Positions 6,786 through 12,356 are shown, counted from the stretch's first letter. The stretch: DNA of 28,441 nt from a virus (IMGVR_UViG_3300020020_000134:1-28441); one strand, 5' to 3'. Notes: a model not told the origin generated them from the sequence alone. Program-made: numbers and translations.

Positions 6786-7156
6786 CCACCCACTTCAGAT
6801 TGCTTGTCACTGGATCAAGAGATTGGACAGACAGAGAAGTAATCCAGCTACTGCTAGCAAAGGTGTATGATCAAGTAAAGGATCGAGACCCGATTCTCGT
6901 GCATGGGACGGCACGCGGAGTTGATGAGATGTCCTCCAAGATCTGGCTCGAACTAGGGGGTGCAGTAGAGGCTCACCCTGCAGACTGGGATCGCTATGGA
7001 AAGCAAGCAGGTTTCGTCAGAAACCAACAGATGGTTGACATGGGCGCAAACTTATGTATAGCATTTATCAAGAACAACTCGCGCGGGGCGTCCGCATGTG
7101 CGCGTCTCGCCGAGAAAGCCAGCATCAAGACATGGAGGATTACTGATGAGGGTTAA
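6782..7156 (+). CDS. SLOG-family (DUF2493, YspA/cpYpsA-like) nucleotide-binding protein
   Basis: A 124-residue Rossmann-like protein with the full DUF2493 pattern: LLVTGSRDW at 7-15, LVHGTARGVDEMSSKI near 38-53, and HPADWDRYGKQAGFVRNQQM followed by VDMGANLCIAF near 64-95. This family belongs to the SLOG superfamily (with DprA and LOG), whose members bind nucleotides or nucleotide-derived ligands. In phages the role is not settled. The start overlaps the gene before it by 4 nt. Its neighbourhood with a MazG-like gene fits nucleotide handling or interference with nucleotide-based host defence, which is inference. Confidence 0.85.
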   Translation: MTTHFRLLVTGSRDWTDREVIQLLLAKVYDQVKDRDPILVHGTARGVDEMSSKIWLELGGAVEAHPADWDRYGKQAGFVRNQQMVDMGANLCIAFIKNNSRGASACARLAEKASIKTWRITDEG

Positions 7157-7310
7157 AGTGGTGGTGAACTTCAACTCTGAAGAGACCCATGATCCGGCCG
7201 ACATTGTGGGTGTGGCAGCAAGCCTCATCCAGCAGGCCTTCGCCAACATCCCCGGCGTTGCCCTCGTGGGTATCGTCGAAACCAGTGAAGAGGAAGAGGT
7301 GCCCGCGTGA
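7146..7310 (+). CDS. Small acidic protein, unknown function
   Basis: A 54-residue protein starting MRVKVVVNFNSEETHDPADI and ending in an acidic SEEEEVPA tail. The start at 7146 is preferred because GGAGG sits 10 nt upstream; it overlaps the SLOG gene by 11 nt. The layout beta strand, helix (VGVAASLIQQAFANI), beta strand (VALVGIV) is a small alpha/beta domain. Its GTGA end overlaps the next gene. I do not recognise a family. Confidence 0.7.
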   Translation: MRVKVVVNFNSEETHDPADIVGVAASLIQQAFANIPGVALVGIVETSEEEEVPA

Positions 7311-7603
7311 GCGTACAAGGTGAAACAAGAGCAGGTATCCCCGGCAAAAGCTGGGTAGTTCGCAAGGCAGGTGGTAAATGGCAACTCGTCAAGAGCTACT
7401 GGACCCCCGGGTATACGCCCGCGCATACGGAGAGCCAGGGCGACGCCAAGCGACAGGCCCTTGCGAATCTCGAAGCGCAGCTTGCGGTCATCCAGCAGGG
7501 CATCCAAGAGGTGAAGGATCTGCCCTTCATCTGCGAATCAGGCTGCGATGATGCCCTTCCTTACACCGTCGATCCAGAGTGCCCAGTGCACGGGTGGGTA
7601 TAA
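7307..7603 (+). CDS. Small Cys-containing protein, unknown function
   Basis: A 98-residue protein starting with GTG in a 4-nt overlap (GTGA). The first half (GKSWVVRKAGGKWQLVKSYW) looks like a small beta domain. A helix follows (AKRQALANLEAQLAVIQQGI), then CESGCDD and a final ECPVHGWV, giving three cysteines and a histidine that could hold a zinc ion. The stop overlaps the next ATG by one base (TAATG). The role is unknown. Confidence 0.7.
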   Translation: MSVQGETRAGIPGKSWVVRKAGGKWQLVKSYWTPGYTPAHTESQGDAKRQALANLEAQLAVIQQGIQEVKDLPFICESGCDDALPYTVDPECPVHGWV

Positions 7604-7842
7604 TGGCCAAATCCCCTCCTCCCACGATATCCAAGATCATTACCGCTTATCCAGATGGTAGTATCATGGAACTGGATCTCCCACTAGGCTGGGAACTTCA
7701 GGGCGAGCTGGGCTGGATAGATAATCTCGGTAACTTTATCCCTGAGTTCGGCGTAGATCCTGCTATTGCCAAGATGTACAGCTGGCAACCAGTTGAGCGC
7801 CGCACTCTCATCACATACACCACACGAAAGGAAACACACTAA
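7603..7842 (+). CDS. Small protein, unknown function
   Basis: A 79-residue protein whose ATG is inside the preceding stop (TAATG). It begins MAKSPPPTISKIITAYPDGS and is mostly short beta strands with several Trp, Gly and Pro residues (PLGWELQGELGWIDNLGNFI), so a small beta-rich domain is likely. It ends with a Lys/Arg/Thr-rich segment that encodes the AAAGGA ribosome binding site of the next gene. No family is recognised. Confidence 0.7.
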   Translation: MAKSPPPTISKIITAYPDGSIMELDLPLGWELQGELGWIDNLGNFIPEFGVDPAIAKMYSWQPVERRTLITYTTRKETH

Positions 7843-8078
7843 TGTCCACTGAACCCATTCCCACCATCTCCACCGAACAAGCTCAGCGCCATGACGTCAA
7901 TCCCGCAGGTGCCCCGGCTCCAGGTCCCGCGCCAGTATGGCTCCAGGTCCATGTCGGCAATGAGACCTACGATCTGGCCACGCAGGGTCTCATCAATGAC
8001 CTGCCCGATGACGCCATTCAGGCCATCGCCGGCGCTACCGTTAAGCTGCTGACCCGCCTCCGCGATGAGGCTGAGTAA
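7842..8078 (+). CDS. Small Pro/Ala-linker protein, unknown function
   Basis: A 78-residue protein, last in the long operon, with AAAGGA before its ATG. Residues 1-30 are Pro/Ala/Gly rich and probably disordered (NPAGAPAPGPAPVW). Residues 31-78 form a compact unit with two strands (WLQVHVGNETYDLA) and two helices (AIQAIAGATVKLLTRLRDEA). No known motif. Inverted repeats follow in the gap to 8335. Confidence 0.7.
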   Translation: MSTEPIPTISTEQAQRHDVNPAGAPAPGPAPVWLQVHVGNETYDLATQGLINDLPDDAIQAIAGATVKLLTRLRDEAE

Positions 8079-8300
8079 CACGGCTAACCTACTGAGCTCC
8101 ATTCCCAAGGGTGTGGGGCTCACTAGTGTGTTCTCTCTCGCGCGGGCATACGCGTTCGTGCCCATACGCGCCCCTTCGCATACGCAACCTAAAGGTTGCG
8201 GTATGCAACGAAATGCTATGTCTGCAACATATACGGGATATGATAGCTACTTCTGACTGTTGCTTCGACTTTTCCGGATCATTATTTATGCTCAAAAGGG
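8079..8300 (+). promoter_or_regulatory. Gap with CATACGC repeats and hairpins
   Basis: Three CATACGC copies occur at exactly 16-bp spacing (8147, 8163, 8179). A GGGCA/TGCCC hairpin (8144-8163) and an imperfect hairpin from GCATACGCAACC (8178-8189) with its near complement up to 8206 follow the last gene of the operon and may end transcription, although there is no T-run. ACGAAATGC at 8209-8217 matches the repeats at 3501 and 3523. Confidence 0.45.
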
Positions 8301-8329
8301 TTGACCCCTCATCGCCGATGCGATAGCAT
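8301..8329 (+). promoter_or_regulatory. Leaderless promoter of the LAGLIDADG-like gene
   Basis: TTGACC (8301-8306), 17-nt spacer, TAGCAT (8324-8329), then 6 nt and ATGACCAAC at 8336. The start codon coincides with the expected first transcribed base. No Shine-Dalgarno sequence is present. Confidence 0.85.
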
Positions 8330-8335
8330 TAGTAC

Positions 8336-8635
8336 ATGACCAACGATGAAGCATGGGCTGCGGGTTACCTCTCAGCCTCAGGGACTCTCTTTTTGTCCCA
8401 TCAAAATGGCAAGTCAACCATCTGGCTCACAGTCAAGTCAACCCTAAGGGAAGATTCCGTTAACCGATTGGGTCAAATCATCGGGTGCAACGTTCGAGAC
8501 TCGAGCCAAGGCCGCAAACTTACGATTACTGGTGAGCCTCTACATCAGTTTATGCGTAGGGTTTGGGATGGGCTCTCAAGGTCCCGTCAACTGGAGTACG
8601 CCAAGCTTAGGAAGGAAGCCCATGCGCTTGTATAG
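8336..8635 (+). CDS. LAGLIDADG-like protein lacking the catalytic acids
   Basis: A 99-residue protein that looks like one LAGLIDADG half-domain: a WAAGYLSASGTL segment at 7-18 where homing enzymes have AGLxDGEG or similar, then a beta hairpin (STIWLTVKST), a helix (EDSVNRLGQIIG), a strand, and LTITGEPLHQFMRRVWDGLS. The acidic residues expected around 12-15 are Ser/Ala, so DNA cutting is unlikely. Sequence-specific DNA binding, for example as a regulator, is more plausible. The start is the leaderless ATG of a consensus promoter. It overlaps the next gene by 14 nt. Confidence 0.7.
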   Translation: MTNDEAWAAGYLSASGTLFLSHQNGKSTIWLTVKSTLREDSVNRLGQIIGCNVRDSSQGRKLTITGEPLHQFMRRVWDGLSRSRQLEYAKLRKEAHALV

Positions 8636-8819
8636 AAATTCACGGGGACAAGTGAAGGTTCCGACTTATGGGCAATGGGCTGCGTATGAACTGGGGATGG
8701 CAATCACGGCTATGGTTGTGGCTGTTGCGATTAAAACTGCGCAGCATAAACTCAGGCTGAATGACTGGGAGATGCGGGAGATAGTTCGACAGTGGGCGGA
8801 GGATGAGAGCAATGGCTGA
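8622..8819 (+). CDS. Small single-span membrane protein
   Basis: A 65-residue protein. The start at 8622 has AGGAAG just upstream and overlaps the gene before it. Residues 1-20 are basic (MRLYRNSRGQVK), and residues about 27-42 form a short hydrophobic helix (LGMAITAMVVAVAIKT) that may span the membrane. The C-terminal 22 residues form a charged amphipathic helix (DWEMREIVRQWAEDES). No family recognised. Confidence 0.65.
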   Translation: MRLYRNSRGQVKVPTYGQWAAYELGMAITAMVVAVAIKTAQHKLRLNDWEMREIVRQWAEDESNG

Positions 8820-9060
8820 AGTGGATTATCGGTATATTGAGGACTGCAAGATACTCGCTCAGGTTGCAGGGCAAGCTCTCTCACATATTCGGTTTGAGGA
8901 GCCGATGTGGCGAAAGCTAAGAGATGCTTTGGTACCATTTGATAATCTTGGGAAGTGGGACCCGGAGAAATCTCCTCGGCTAGACGATGATGATCTGATG
9001 AGATTACTTGAAGAAGATCCGGAGGACGAAACTGAGGCTGGGGGGAGCACTGGAGGCTAA
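8812..9060 (+). CDS. Small acidic protein, unknown function
   Basis: An 82-residue protein. The ATG at 8812 is preferred over that at 8803 because GGAGG lies 9 nt upstream of it. The N-terminal half is helical (VDYRYIEDCKILAQVAGQAL). The C-terminal half is strongly acidic (RLDDDDLMRLLEEDPEDETE) and ends in a Gly/Ser tail. Two hairpins follow directly. It overlaps the membrane-protein gene by 8 nt, so the two are coupled. Function unknown. Confidence 0.65.
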   Translation: MAEVDYRYIEDCKILAQVAGQALSHIRFEEPMWRKLRDALVPFDNLGKWDPEKSPRLDDDDLMRLLEEDPEDETEAGGSTGG

Positions 9061-9061
9061 A

Positions 9062-9140
9062 AGGAAGGCCCCGGGTCGAGCCCCGGGCTCGACGGAGGGC
9101 TAGGCGGAAGGCTGGATGGAGTACTATCCACCTTCCGCTT
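9062..9140 (+). terminator. Double hairpin terminator
   Basis: GTCGAGCC (9075-9082) pairs with GGCTCGAC (9086-9093) around a CCG loop. A second hairpin pairs 9104-9117 with 9126-9138 (GCGGAAG arms with one bulge) and ends at TTCCG. A third, GGCCC-TTC-GGGCC, lies near 9166-9180. Together they should stop the 8336-9060 transcript. Confidence 0.65.
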
Positions 9141-9184
9141 CCGTATGTCATGCATGCACGTCCCTGGCCCTTCGGGCCGGTCCG

Positions 9185-9630
9185 CACATCACACTACCAG
9201 ACGTGGATGAGTCAGAGGGTGGGGAGATTTGTGTCGAGTGGAGGAGGAGGGGATTGAAGGGGGACTGAGACTGAAGAATGCTGCTGTCTGTGTGTCTGAT
9301 GAGTGTCCGAGTTTGGGGGAATGGGGTAGGGCACGATGAAATCCGGGTGAAGGTAACTGAAGGATGCCAATGGGACAGGGGAAGATTGACAGGTAATTGC
9401 CCGGAACAACGTTCAGGGTTTGAGAGTTTGAGAAGAAACCTATAGGGTTTACGGAGCACCTGGATCATGGGAGTTTCGTCCGTCTCGGTACTTTCTGCAT
9501 TTATTATTGCCCGGACAGGCTCAGAGTATGGAGGTTCGGACATTTTGGCTCGAGTTTGATCTTTTCTTGCAGATCATGTGCACATACGCATATAGGCATA
9601 GGTTCCACGGACTCCTTGAGAGCCCCATTT
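9185..9630. other. Purine-rich gene-free stretch
   Basis: The plus strand is unusually rich in G and A up to about 9540 (for example GGAGGAGGAGGGGATTGAAG) with no credible gene on either strand; the open frames on the minus strand are low-complexity Ser/Pro/Leu readings without start signals. It lies between the terminators and the candidate origin. Confidence 0.5.
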
Positions 9631-9631
9631 T

Positions 9632-9882
9632 TTATTAACAGGGTTATGCACAGGACGCCATATGTCCGGAAGTTATGCACAGGGTGGACACATGGTGTCT
9701 GAAAGCGCTTTCCCGCGGACACATGGTGAAAGAGGGGCATCTCCTGCGGGTGCATAGGGTCAGGAACGCTCTCAGGAGGCGTCAGGAGCGATCGCATGCC
9801 GCGTCGGAATGCTAGCTATCCGCCGTGACCAAACCCCCTTAGGAAGCGCTTTCCGTGTGTTTGAAAATTGAGGGACACATGG
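9632..9882. other. Candidate replication origin with DnaA-box-like sites and repeats
   Basis: Two TTATGCACA sequences (9644-9652, 9673-9681) match the DnaA-box pattern TTATNCACA and lie 29 bp apart, next to an AT-rich TTTTTTATTAACA whose end (9632-9640) is a degenerate third box. GGACACATGG occurs three times (9686-9695, 9717-9726, 9873-9882). Two palindromes share AAGCGCTTTC (9701-9712, 9842-9854). No gene is present. Such clusters are typical of origins, but no function is demonstrated. Confidence 0.5.
9807..9820. repeat. GTATGCTAGCATAC-type palindrome, copy 1 (degenerate)
   Basis: GAATGCTAGCTATC, sharing the ATGCTAGC core with four other sites. It is followed 4 bp later by GTGACCAAAC. It lies inside the candidate origin region, upstream of the 9930 promoter. 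Confidence 0.6.
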
Positions 9883-9895
9883 CGTCAAATAAACC

Positions 9896-9923
9896 TTGAC
9901 AAAGTGAGGGGGTGTGATATGAT
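9896..9923 (+). promoter_or_regulatory. Leaderless promoter of the 9930 gene
   Basis: TTGACA (9896-9901), 16-nt spacer, TGA-TATGAT (extended -10; hexamer 9918-9923), then TTATAT and ATGACGAAC at 9930. GTCAA at 9884-9888 forms a short inverted repeat with the TTGAC of the -35 box. Confidence 0.88.
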
Positions 9924-9929
9924 TTATAT

Positions 9930-10217
9930 ATGACGAACCAAACGATTCCCACACCCTATTGCGAACGCGACGAATGCAAGGGCAAAGTCGTTCATGCTGC
10001 CGTTTGGCACCAATTCGACTCGTCCGTGCAAGAAGTCGCGTCCAATCGTGACGTCGAAAGAACGTTCGATGATTTCTACGATCGATTCTCGGAAATGATG
10101 GTCGATGCCGGGATGCCGTTCCCGAATAACGGGGAAACCGAGACGGATGATGATGAAGCACACGAATTCCGGGACTGGTTTACGGCGCAAGTAATCGGGC
10201 AATTTCTTCGCCCGTAA
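9930..10217 (+). CDS. Small acidic protein from a leaderless gene
   Basis: A 95-residue protein starting MTNQTIPTPYCERDECKGKV. Two cysteines near 11 and 16 lie close to the N-terminus. The rest looks helical, with FDDFYDRFSEMMVDAG and an acidic ETETDDDEAHEFRDWF segment, ending in a hydrophobic TAQVIGQFLRP. There is no ribosome binding site; the ATG lies 6 nt after the -10 box, so a leaderless mRNA is expected. It is a single-gene unit facing the 10602 gene. I do not recognise a family. Confidence 0.75.
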   Translation: MTNQTIPTPYCERDECKGKVVHAAVWHQFDSSVQEVASNRDVERTFDDFYDRFSEMMVDAGMPFPNNGETETDDDEAHEFRDWFTAQVIGQFLRP

Positions 10218-10228
10218 TTCGCTCCTCA

Positions 10229-10247
10229 GGCGCCCCACGAGGGCGTT
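10229..10247. terminator. Hairpin between convergent genes
   Basis: GGCGCCC with GGGCG(TT) around the loop CACGA. It lies between the convergent genes ending at 10217 and 10333, so it could serve either direction, but it lacks a long T-run. Confidence 0.5.
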
Positions 10248-10268
10248 CTGGGGTGTCAAAAAATGCCA

Positions 10269-10282
10269 GGAATGCTAGCATA
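10269..10282. repeat. GTATGCTAGCATAC-type palindrome, copy 2
   Basis: GAATGCTAGCATAC with a perfect ATGCTAGCAT core; GTGACACAAC follows after 3 bp. It is located between two convergent genes. Confidence 0.7.
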
Positions 10283-10332
10283 CTTCGTGACACAACACCG
10301 CGGGAGAACGCCGCAGGCGGCGCCCCACGGGG

Positions 10333-10602
10333 TCAGGACCCCCATCCTCCCATTCCCGTGCGGAGTTGGGGAACGATCGCGCGATATGATGCGATGCTCA
10401 TTTCGATAAACTTCCCCGCTTCCGCAACTTCGAGTTCGAATGTGACAACTTCTCCAGTTGTCAACTCGAAAGTCATTTGCACTTTGGGGAGCATTCCCTG
10501 CGCCTCATTGAAAATGGCACGGGATGCCAGGGCCTTGACAACGGGGCGCGCATATGCATCGCGCATCGCTTTGCGTTGGCGTCGATTTAGGCGATTGATC
10601 AT
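10333..10602 (-). CDS. Small basic protein from a leaderless gene
   Basis: An 89-residue protein starting MINRLNRRQRKAMRDAYARP, a strongly basic N-terminus that could contact nucleic acid. A beta-rich part follows (VQMTFELTTGEVVTFELEVA) and then a helix (AGKFIEMSIASYRAIVPQL). No cysteines. The ATG lies 6 nt downstream of a TAGCAT -10 box on the minus strand with no ribosome binding site. It converges on the 9930 gene and diverges from 10830. Family unknown. Confidence 0.75.
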   Translation of the reverse strand: MINRLNRRQRKAMRDAYARPVVKALASRAIFNEAQGMLPKVQMTFELTTGEVVTFELEVAEAGKFIEMSIASYRAIVPQLRTGMGGWGS

Positions 10603-10608
10603 GCATTA

Positions 10609-10637
10609 ATGCTACCACGATATGCGATGCGCGGCAA
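10609..10637 (-). promoter_or_regulatory. Leaderless promoter of the 10602 gene
   Basis: Read on the minus strand: TTGCCG (10637-10632), 17 nt, TAGCAT (10614-10609), 6 nt, ATG at 10602. It has the same geometry as the plus-strand leaderless promoters. Confidence 0.82.
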
Positions 10638-10691
10638 GGCAATTGGCAATTTTATTTGGGGCGCATGCGCATACCATGACCAGGAGGCAAA

Positions 10692-10747
10692 GTCAAGGCA
10701 ACTACGCCAAACAAAGTTTTTAATTTAATTTGGATATTTGCCTTGAC
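10692..10747. repeat. 10-bp inverted repeat overlapping a -35 box
   Basis: GTCAAGGCAA (10692-10701) and TTGCCTTGAC (10738-10747) are perfect inverse copies 36 bp apart. The right arm contains most of the -35 box of the 10830 promoter, so this is a candidate operator, possibly for autoregulation by the DNA-binding-like product of 10830. Confidence 0.6.
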
Positions 10748-10770
10748 GAGGGGGTCGAGTGTGGTATGAT
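10743..10770 (+). promoter_or_regulatory. Promoter of the 10830 gene
   Basis: TTGACG (10743-10748), 16-nt spacer, TATGAT (10765-10770), followed by TTATATAT exactly as at the 9930 promoter. The start is expected near 10777, giving a 53-nt leader with AAGGAG before the ATG. It is a near-copy of the 9930 promoter but leadered. Confidence 0.85.
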
Positions 10771-10829
10771 TTATATATCGAATCAAATGCACCCCGCAAA
10801 TGATCGATATGATACAAGGAGTGATACAA

Positions 10830-11081
10830 ATGGCAACGATCAACATCTCCGAACTGGCCACCGAACTCGACACCGACCCCCGCACCGCGCGCAAGTTCAT
10901 GCGCTCGATCACCCCCGCCGAGGGACAGCCCGGCAAGGGCGGGCGATGGGGCATCGAGAAGCGCGAGGTGCGCTCCCTCAAGACGAAGTTCGCCAAGTTC
11001 GCCGCCGAACTCGCCGAGAAGCGCGCATCGCGCGAGGACGCCGATGAGGCGCCCGAGGTCGAGGAACTCGACGCCGAGTAG
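10830..11081 (+). CDS. Winged-helix-like DNA-binding protein with acidic tail
   Basis: An 83-residue protein. Residues about 3-58 (INISELATELDTDPRTARKF, MRSITPAEGQPGKGGRWGIE, KREVRSLKTKFAKF) match the middle domain of the 1679-2296 protein in order and spacing: a helix-turn-helix, a Gly-rich GKGGRW wing, and a recognition of KxxFxxF at the end. The tail is acidic (EDADEAPEVEELDAE). A small DNA-binding regulator or architectural protein is likely. The start is set by AAGGAG 9 nt upstream. The inverted repeat at its promoter makes self-regulation plausible. Confidence 0.8.
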   Translation: MATINISELATELDTDPRTARKFMRSITPAEGQPGKGGRWGIEKREVRSLKTKFAKFAAELAEKRASREDADEAPEVEELDAE

Positions 11082-11089
11082 GCATCGCA

Positions 11090-11126
11090 CGATCGCCCCT
11101 GATTCGCAAGGATCGGGGGACGATCG
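11090..11126 (+). terminator. Hairpin terminator of the 10830 gene
   Basis: CGATCGCCCC-TGAT (from 11090) pairs with ATCGGGGGACGATCG (11112-11126) with small mismatches. Directly downstream of the stop; only a weak T-rich stretch follows. Confidence 0.65.
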
Positions 11127-11225
11127 GCGTGTGTTAAAGTTTGAGCGATTTCGCTCGTGACCCCCTCGCGCATGCTGGTGTGGAAGGCTCCAGGCGGCGA
11201 TCTGAGGCGATTTGAGGCATGCCCC

Positions 11226-11239
11226 GTATGCTAGCATTC
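11226..11239. repeat. GTATGCTAGCATAC-type palindrome, copy 3
   Basis: GTATGCTAGCATTC, one base from the full palindrome, followed 3 bp later by GTGACAAAC. It lies between convergent genes 10830 and 11480. Confidence 0.7.
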
Positions 11240-11294
11240 CGAGTGACAAACTCCCCCACACGCTCCTATGCCTCCCTTTCGGGGCGAGGGGGGT

Positions 11295-11480
11295 TTAATT
11301 GAGGAGCAATCGAATCTGGCGAATTTCATGCGAGATGAGGGCGAATTCCCTGACCGCAGAGCGGTAGATCGAGGAGTCGCGCAGTCGCGCATCGGCGAGT
11401 GCGGTGATCGTGTTTCGCATTGCGAGTTGATCAGCGAGAGCGTCGGTCAGGGCGGATTCGAGGATTTCCTTGTCATTCAT
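11295..11480 (-). CDS. Small helical protein from a leaderless gene
   Basis: A 61-residue, probably all-helical protein (MNDKEILESALTDALADQLA, then RNTITALADARLRD and EFALISHEIRQIRLLLN). The heptad-like leucine and isoleucine spacing suggests a helical hairpin or dimer. The ATG is 6 nt after a TAGAAT -10 box with no ribosome binding site. It diverges from the 11565 gene across only 84 bp. No family recognised. Confidence 0.7.
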   Translation of the reverse strand: MNDKEILESALTDALADQLAMRNTITALADARLRDSSIYRSAVREFALISHEIRQIRLLLN

Positions 11481-11486
11481 GCTTCT

Positions 11487-11516
11487 ATTCTACCACGACC
11501 ATCGCGCATGATGCAA
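11487..11516 (-). promoter_or_regulatory. Leaderless promoter of the 11480 gene
   Basis: Read on the minus strand: TTGCAT (11516-11511), 18 nt, TAGAAT (11492-11487), 6 nt, ATG at 11480. Confidence 0.75.
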
Positions 11517-11529
11517 GGCCAATTTATGC

Positions 11530-11558
11530 TTGACATCATGAGCGGGTCATGGTAGCAT
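11530..11558 (+). promoter_or_regulatory. Leaderless promoter of the 11565 gene
   Basis: TTGACA (11530-11535), 17 nt, TAGCAT (11553-11558), 6 nt, ATGACGAAT at 11565. It is back to back with the 11487-11516 promoter, so both directions could be controlled by one regulator. Confidence 0.88.
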
Positions 11559-11564
11559 GGCATT

Positions 11565-11780
11565 ATGACGAATTCACTTACCCGCACCAAGGCCGACCCG
11601 AAGCCCGCATTGGGCATTCTCGACACCGCCCATATCGCAAACCAGTGCACCACCGAGTTCATGAATGACAAGGGTGACCACATCCCGATGTTCGAACCGC
11701 GCGATGAAGACGTACTCGATTCTCAACTCGACACCCTCTTCAATGCGACTGGCGAACCCCGCCAAACTATCTGGCGCTGA
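11565..11780 (+). CDS. Small protein from a leaderless gene, unknown function
   Basis: A 71-residue protein starting MTNSLTRTKADPKPALGILD. It is mildly acidic, contains one Cys, and has a helical centre (IANQCTTEFMND) and an acidic, probably helical part (DEDVLDSQLDTLFNA) before a GEPRQTIWR end. The start is placed by the leaderless promoter; there is no ribosome binding site. It forms its own transcription unit ended by a good terminator. No family recognised. Confidence 0.75.
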   Translation: MTNSLTRTKADPKPALGILDTAHIANQCTTEFMNDKGDHIPMFEPRDEDVLDSQLDTLFNATGEPRQTIWR

Positions 11781-11811
11781 AAGGCCCCGGGGGCCCTCAC
11801 GAGGGGCTTTT
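11780..11811 (+). terminator. Rho-independent terminator of the 11565 gene
   Basis: AAAGGCCCC (11780-11788) pairs with GGGGCTTTT (11803-11811) with one bulged G. The stem begins in the stop codon of the gene and ends in a T-run. Confidence 0.8.
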
Positions 11812-11832
11812 CGGGTGTAGAATGCCAAAAGG

Positions 11833-11846
11833 GTATGCTAGCATAC
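11833..11846. repeat. GTATGCTAGCATAC palindrome, copy 4 (perfect)
   Basis: The full 14-bp palindrome, located between the convergent genes ending at 11780 and 11922. Unlike the other copies it is not followed by a GTGAC-type sequence. Confidence 0.75.
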
Positions 11847-11921
11847 ATGGCGGCCCGATATCGCCGGAAACGCGCTCCAGAACCCCCGCGATCGGAAGAT
11901 CAAGCGAGGGCCCGGGAGGGG

Positions 11922-12092
11922 TCAGATGTCGAACTTCTGGAAGTACTCGTTCTGAGTGAGGTCGACCCTCTTGTACGGAAGGCCGGTGAGAAGCGCATCG
12001 CCGAAGAACGGAGTCTGGTATGTCGACCCATCCCTGCGAGTCACTTCGTAGACGCGGTAGGTGGTTGCCTGAGTGTCGGTGTTGTTCGTCAT
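11922..12092 (-). CDS. Small protein from a leaderless gene, unknown function
   Basis: A 56-residue protein starting MTNNTDTQATTYRVYEVTRR and containing a GSTYQTPFFGDALLTGL stretch and a final LTQNEYFQKFDI. It looks like a small beta sheet with one helix. The start ATGACGAACAAC is 6 nt after TAGCAT on the minus strand, matching the leaderless pattern exactly, which is strong support for so short a gene. It converges on 11565 and diverges from 12199. Function unknown. Confidence 0.75.
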   Translation of the reverse strand: MTNNTDTQATTYRVYEVTRRDGSTYQTPFFGDALLTGLPYKRVDLTQNEYFQKFDI

Positions 12093-12098
12093 ACCTTG

Positions 12099-12127
12099 AT
12101 GCTATCACGACTTGGCACCAATGCCCT
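12099..12127 (-). promoter_or_regulatory. Leaderless promoter of the 12092 gene
   Basis: Read on the minus strand: TAGCAT (12104-12099), 6 nt, ATGACGAACAAC at 12092. The -35 at 17-nt spacing (12127-12122) is AGGGCA, a poor match, so this promoter may need an activator. Confidence 0.6.
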
Positions 12128-12163
12128 AGGACTATTTTGCCCTAAATAAAACTGATTTGGACC

Positions 12164-12192
12164 TTGACACTGGCGCTCGGGTCAGGCATAAT
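12164..12192 (+). promoter_or_regulatory. Leaderless promoter of the 12199 gene
   Basis: TTGACA (12164-12169), 17 nt, CATAAT (12187-12192), 6 nt, ATGACGAACAAC at 12199. Confidence 0.88.
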
Positions 12193-12198
12193 TGAAAT

Positions 12199-12345
12199 AT
12201 GACGAACAACACCGCAACTCAAATCGCCGCTCAGGTCGCCTCACGCTACGAGGACCTGAAGTTCGCACCGCTCGACCGCAAGGCCGACACTTCGCGCAAC
12301 CACAACCGCACCGCACGCCGCGCCCAGAAGCGCAACCACCGCTAG
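12199..12345 (+). CDS. Very small basic protein from a leaderless gene
   Basis: A 48-residue protein starting MTNNTATQIAAQVASRYEDL and ending in a strongly basic KADTSRNHNRTARRAQKRNH segment, suggestive of RNA or DNA contact. It is leaderless by the promoter geometry. Its first four codons are identical to those of the divergent 12092 gene, so the pair presents matching start regions on the two strands. Its TAG is followed by AGGAGCAGGG, the ribosome binding site of the next gene, making a two-gene unit. No family recognised. Confidence 0.75.
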   Translation: MTNNTATQIAAQVASRYEDLKFAPLDRKADTSRNHNRTARRAQKRNHR

Positions 12346-12356
12346 GAGCAGGGATC

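Noticed and set aside
9148-9543. 131-codon open frame on the minus strand
   Set aside because: Low-complexity Ser/Pro/Leu/Thr reading of a purine-rich stretch, no ribosome binding site or leaderless promoter, and it overlaps terminators.
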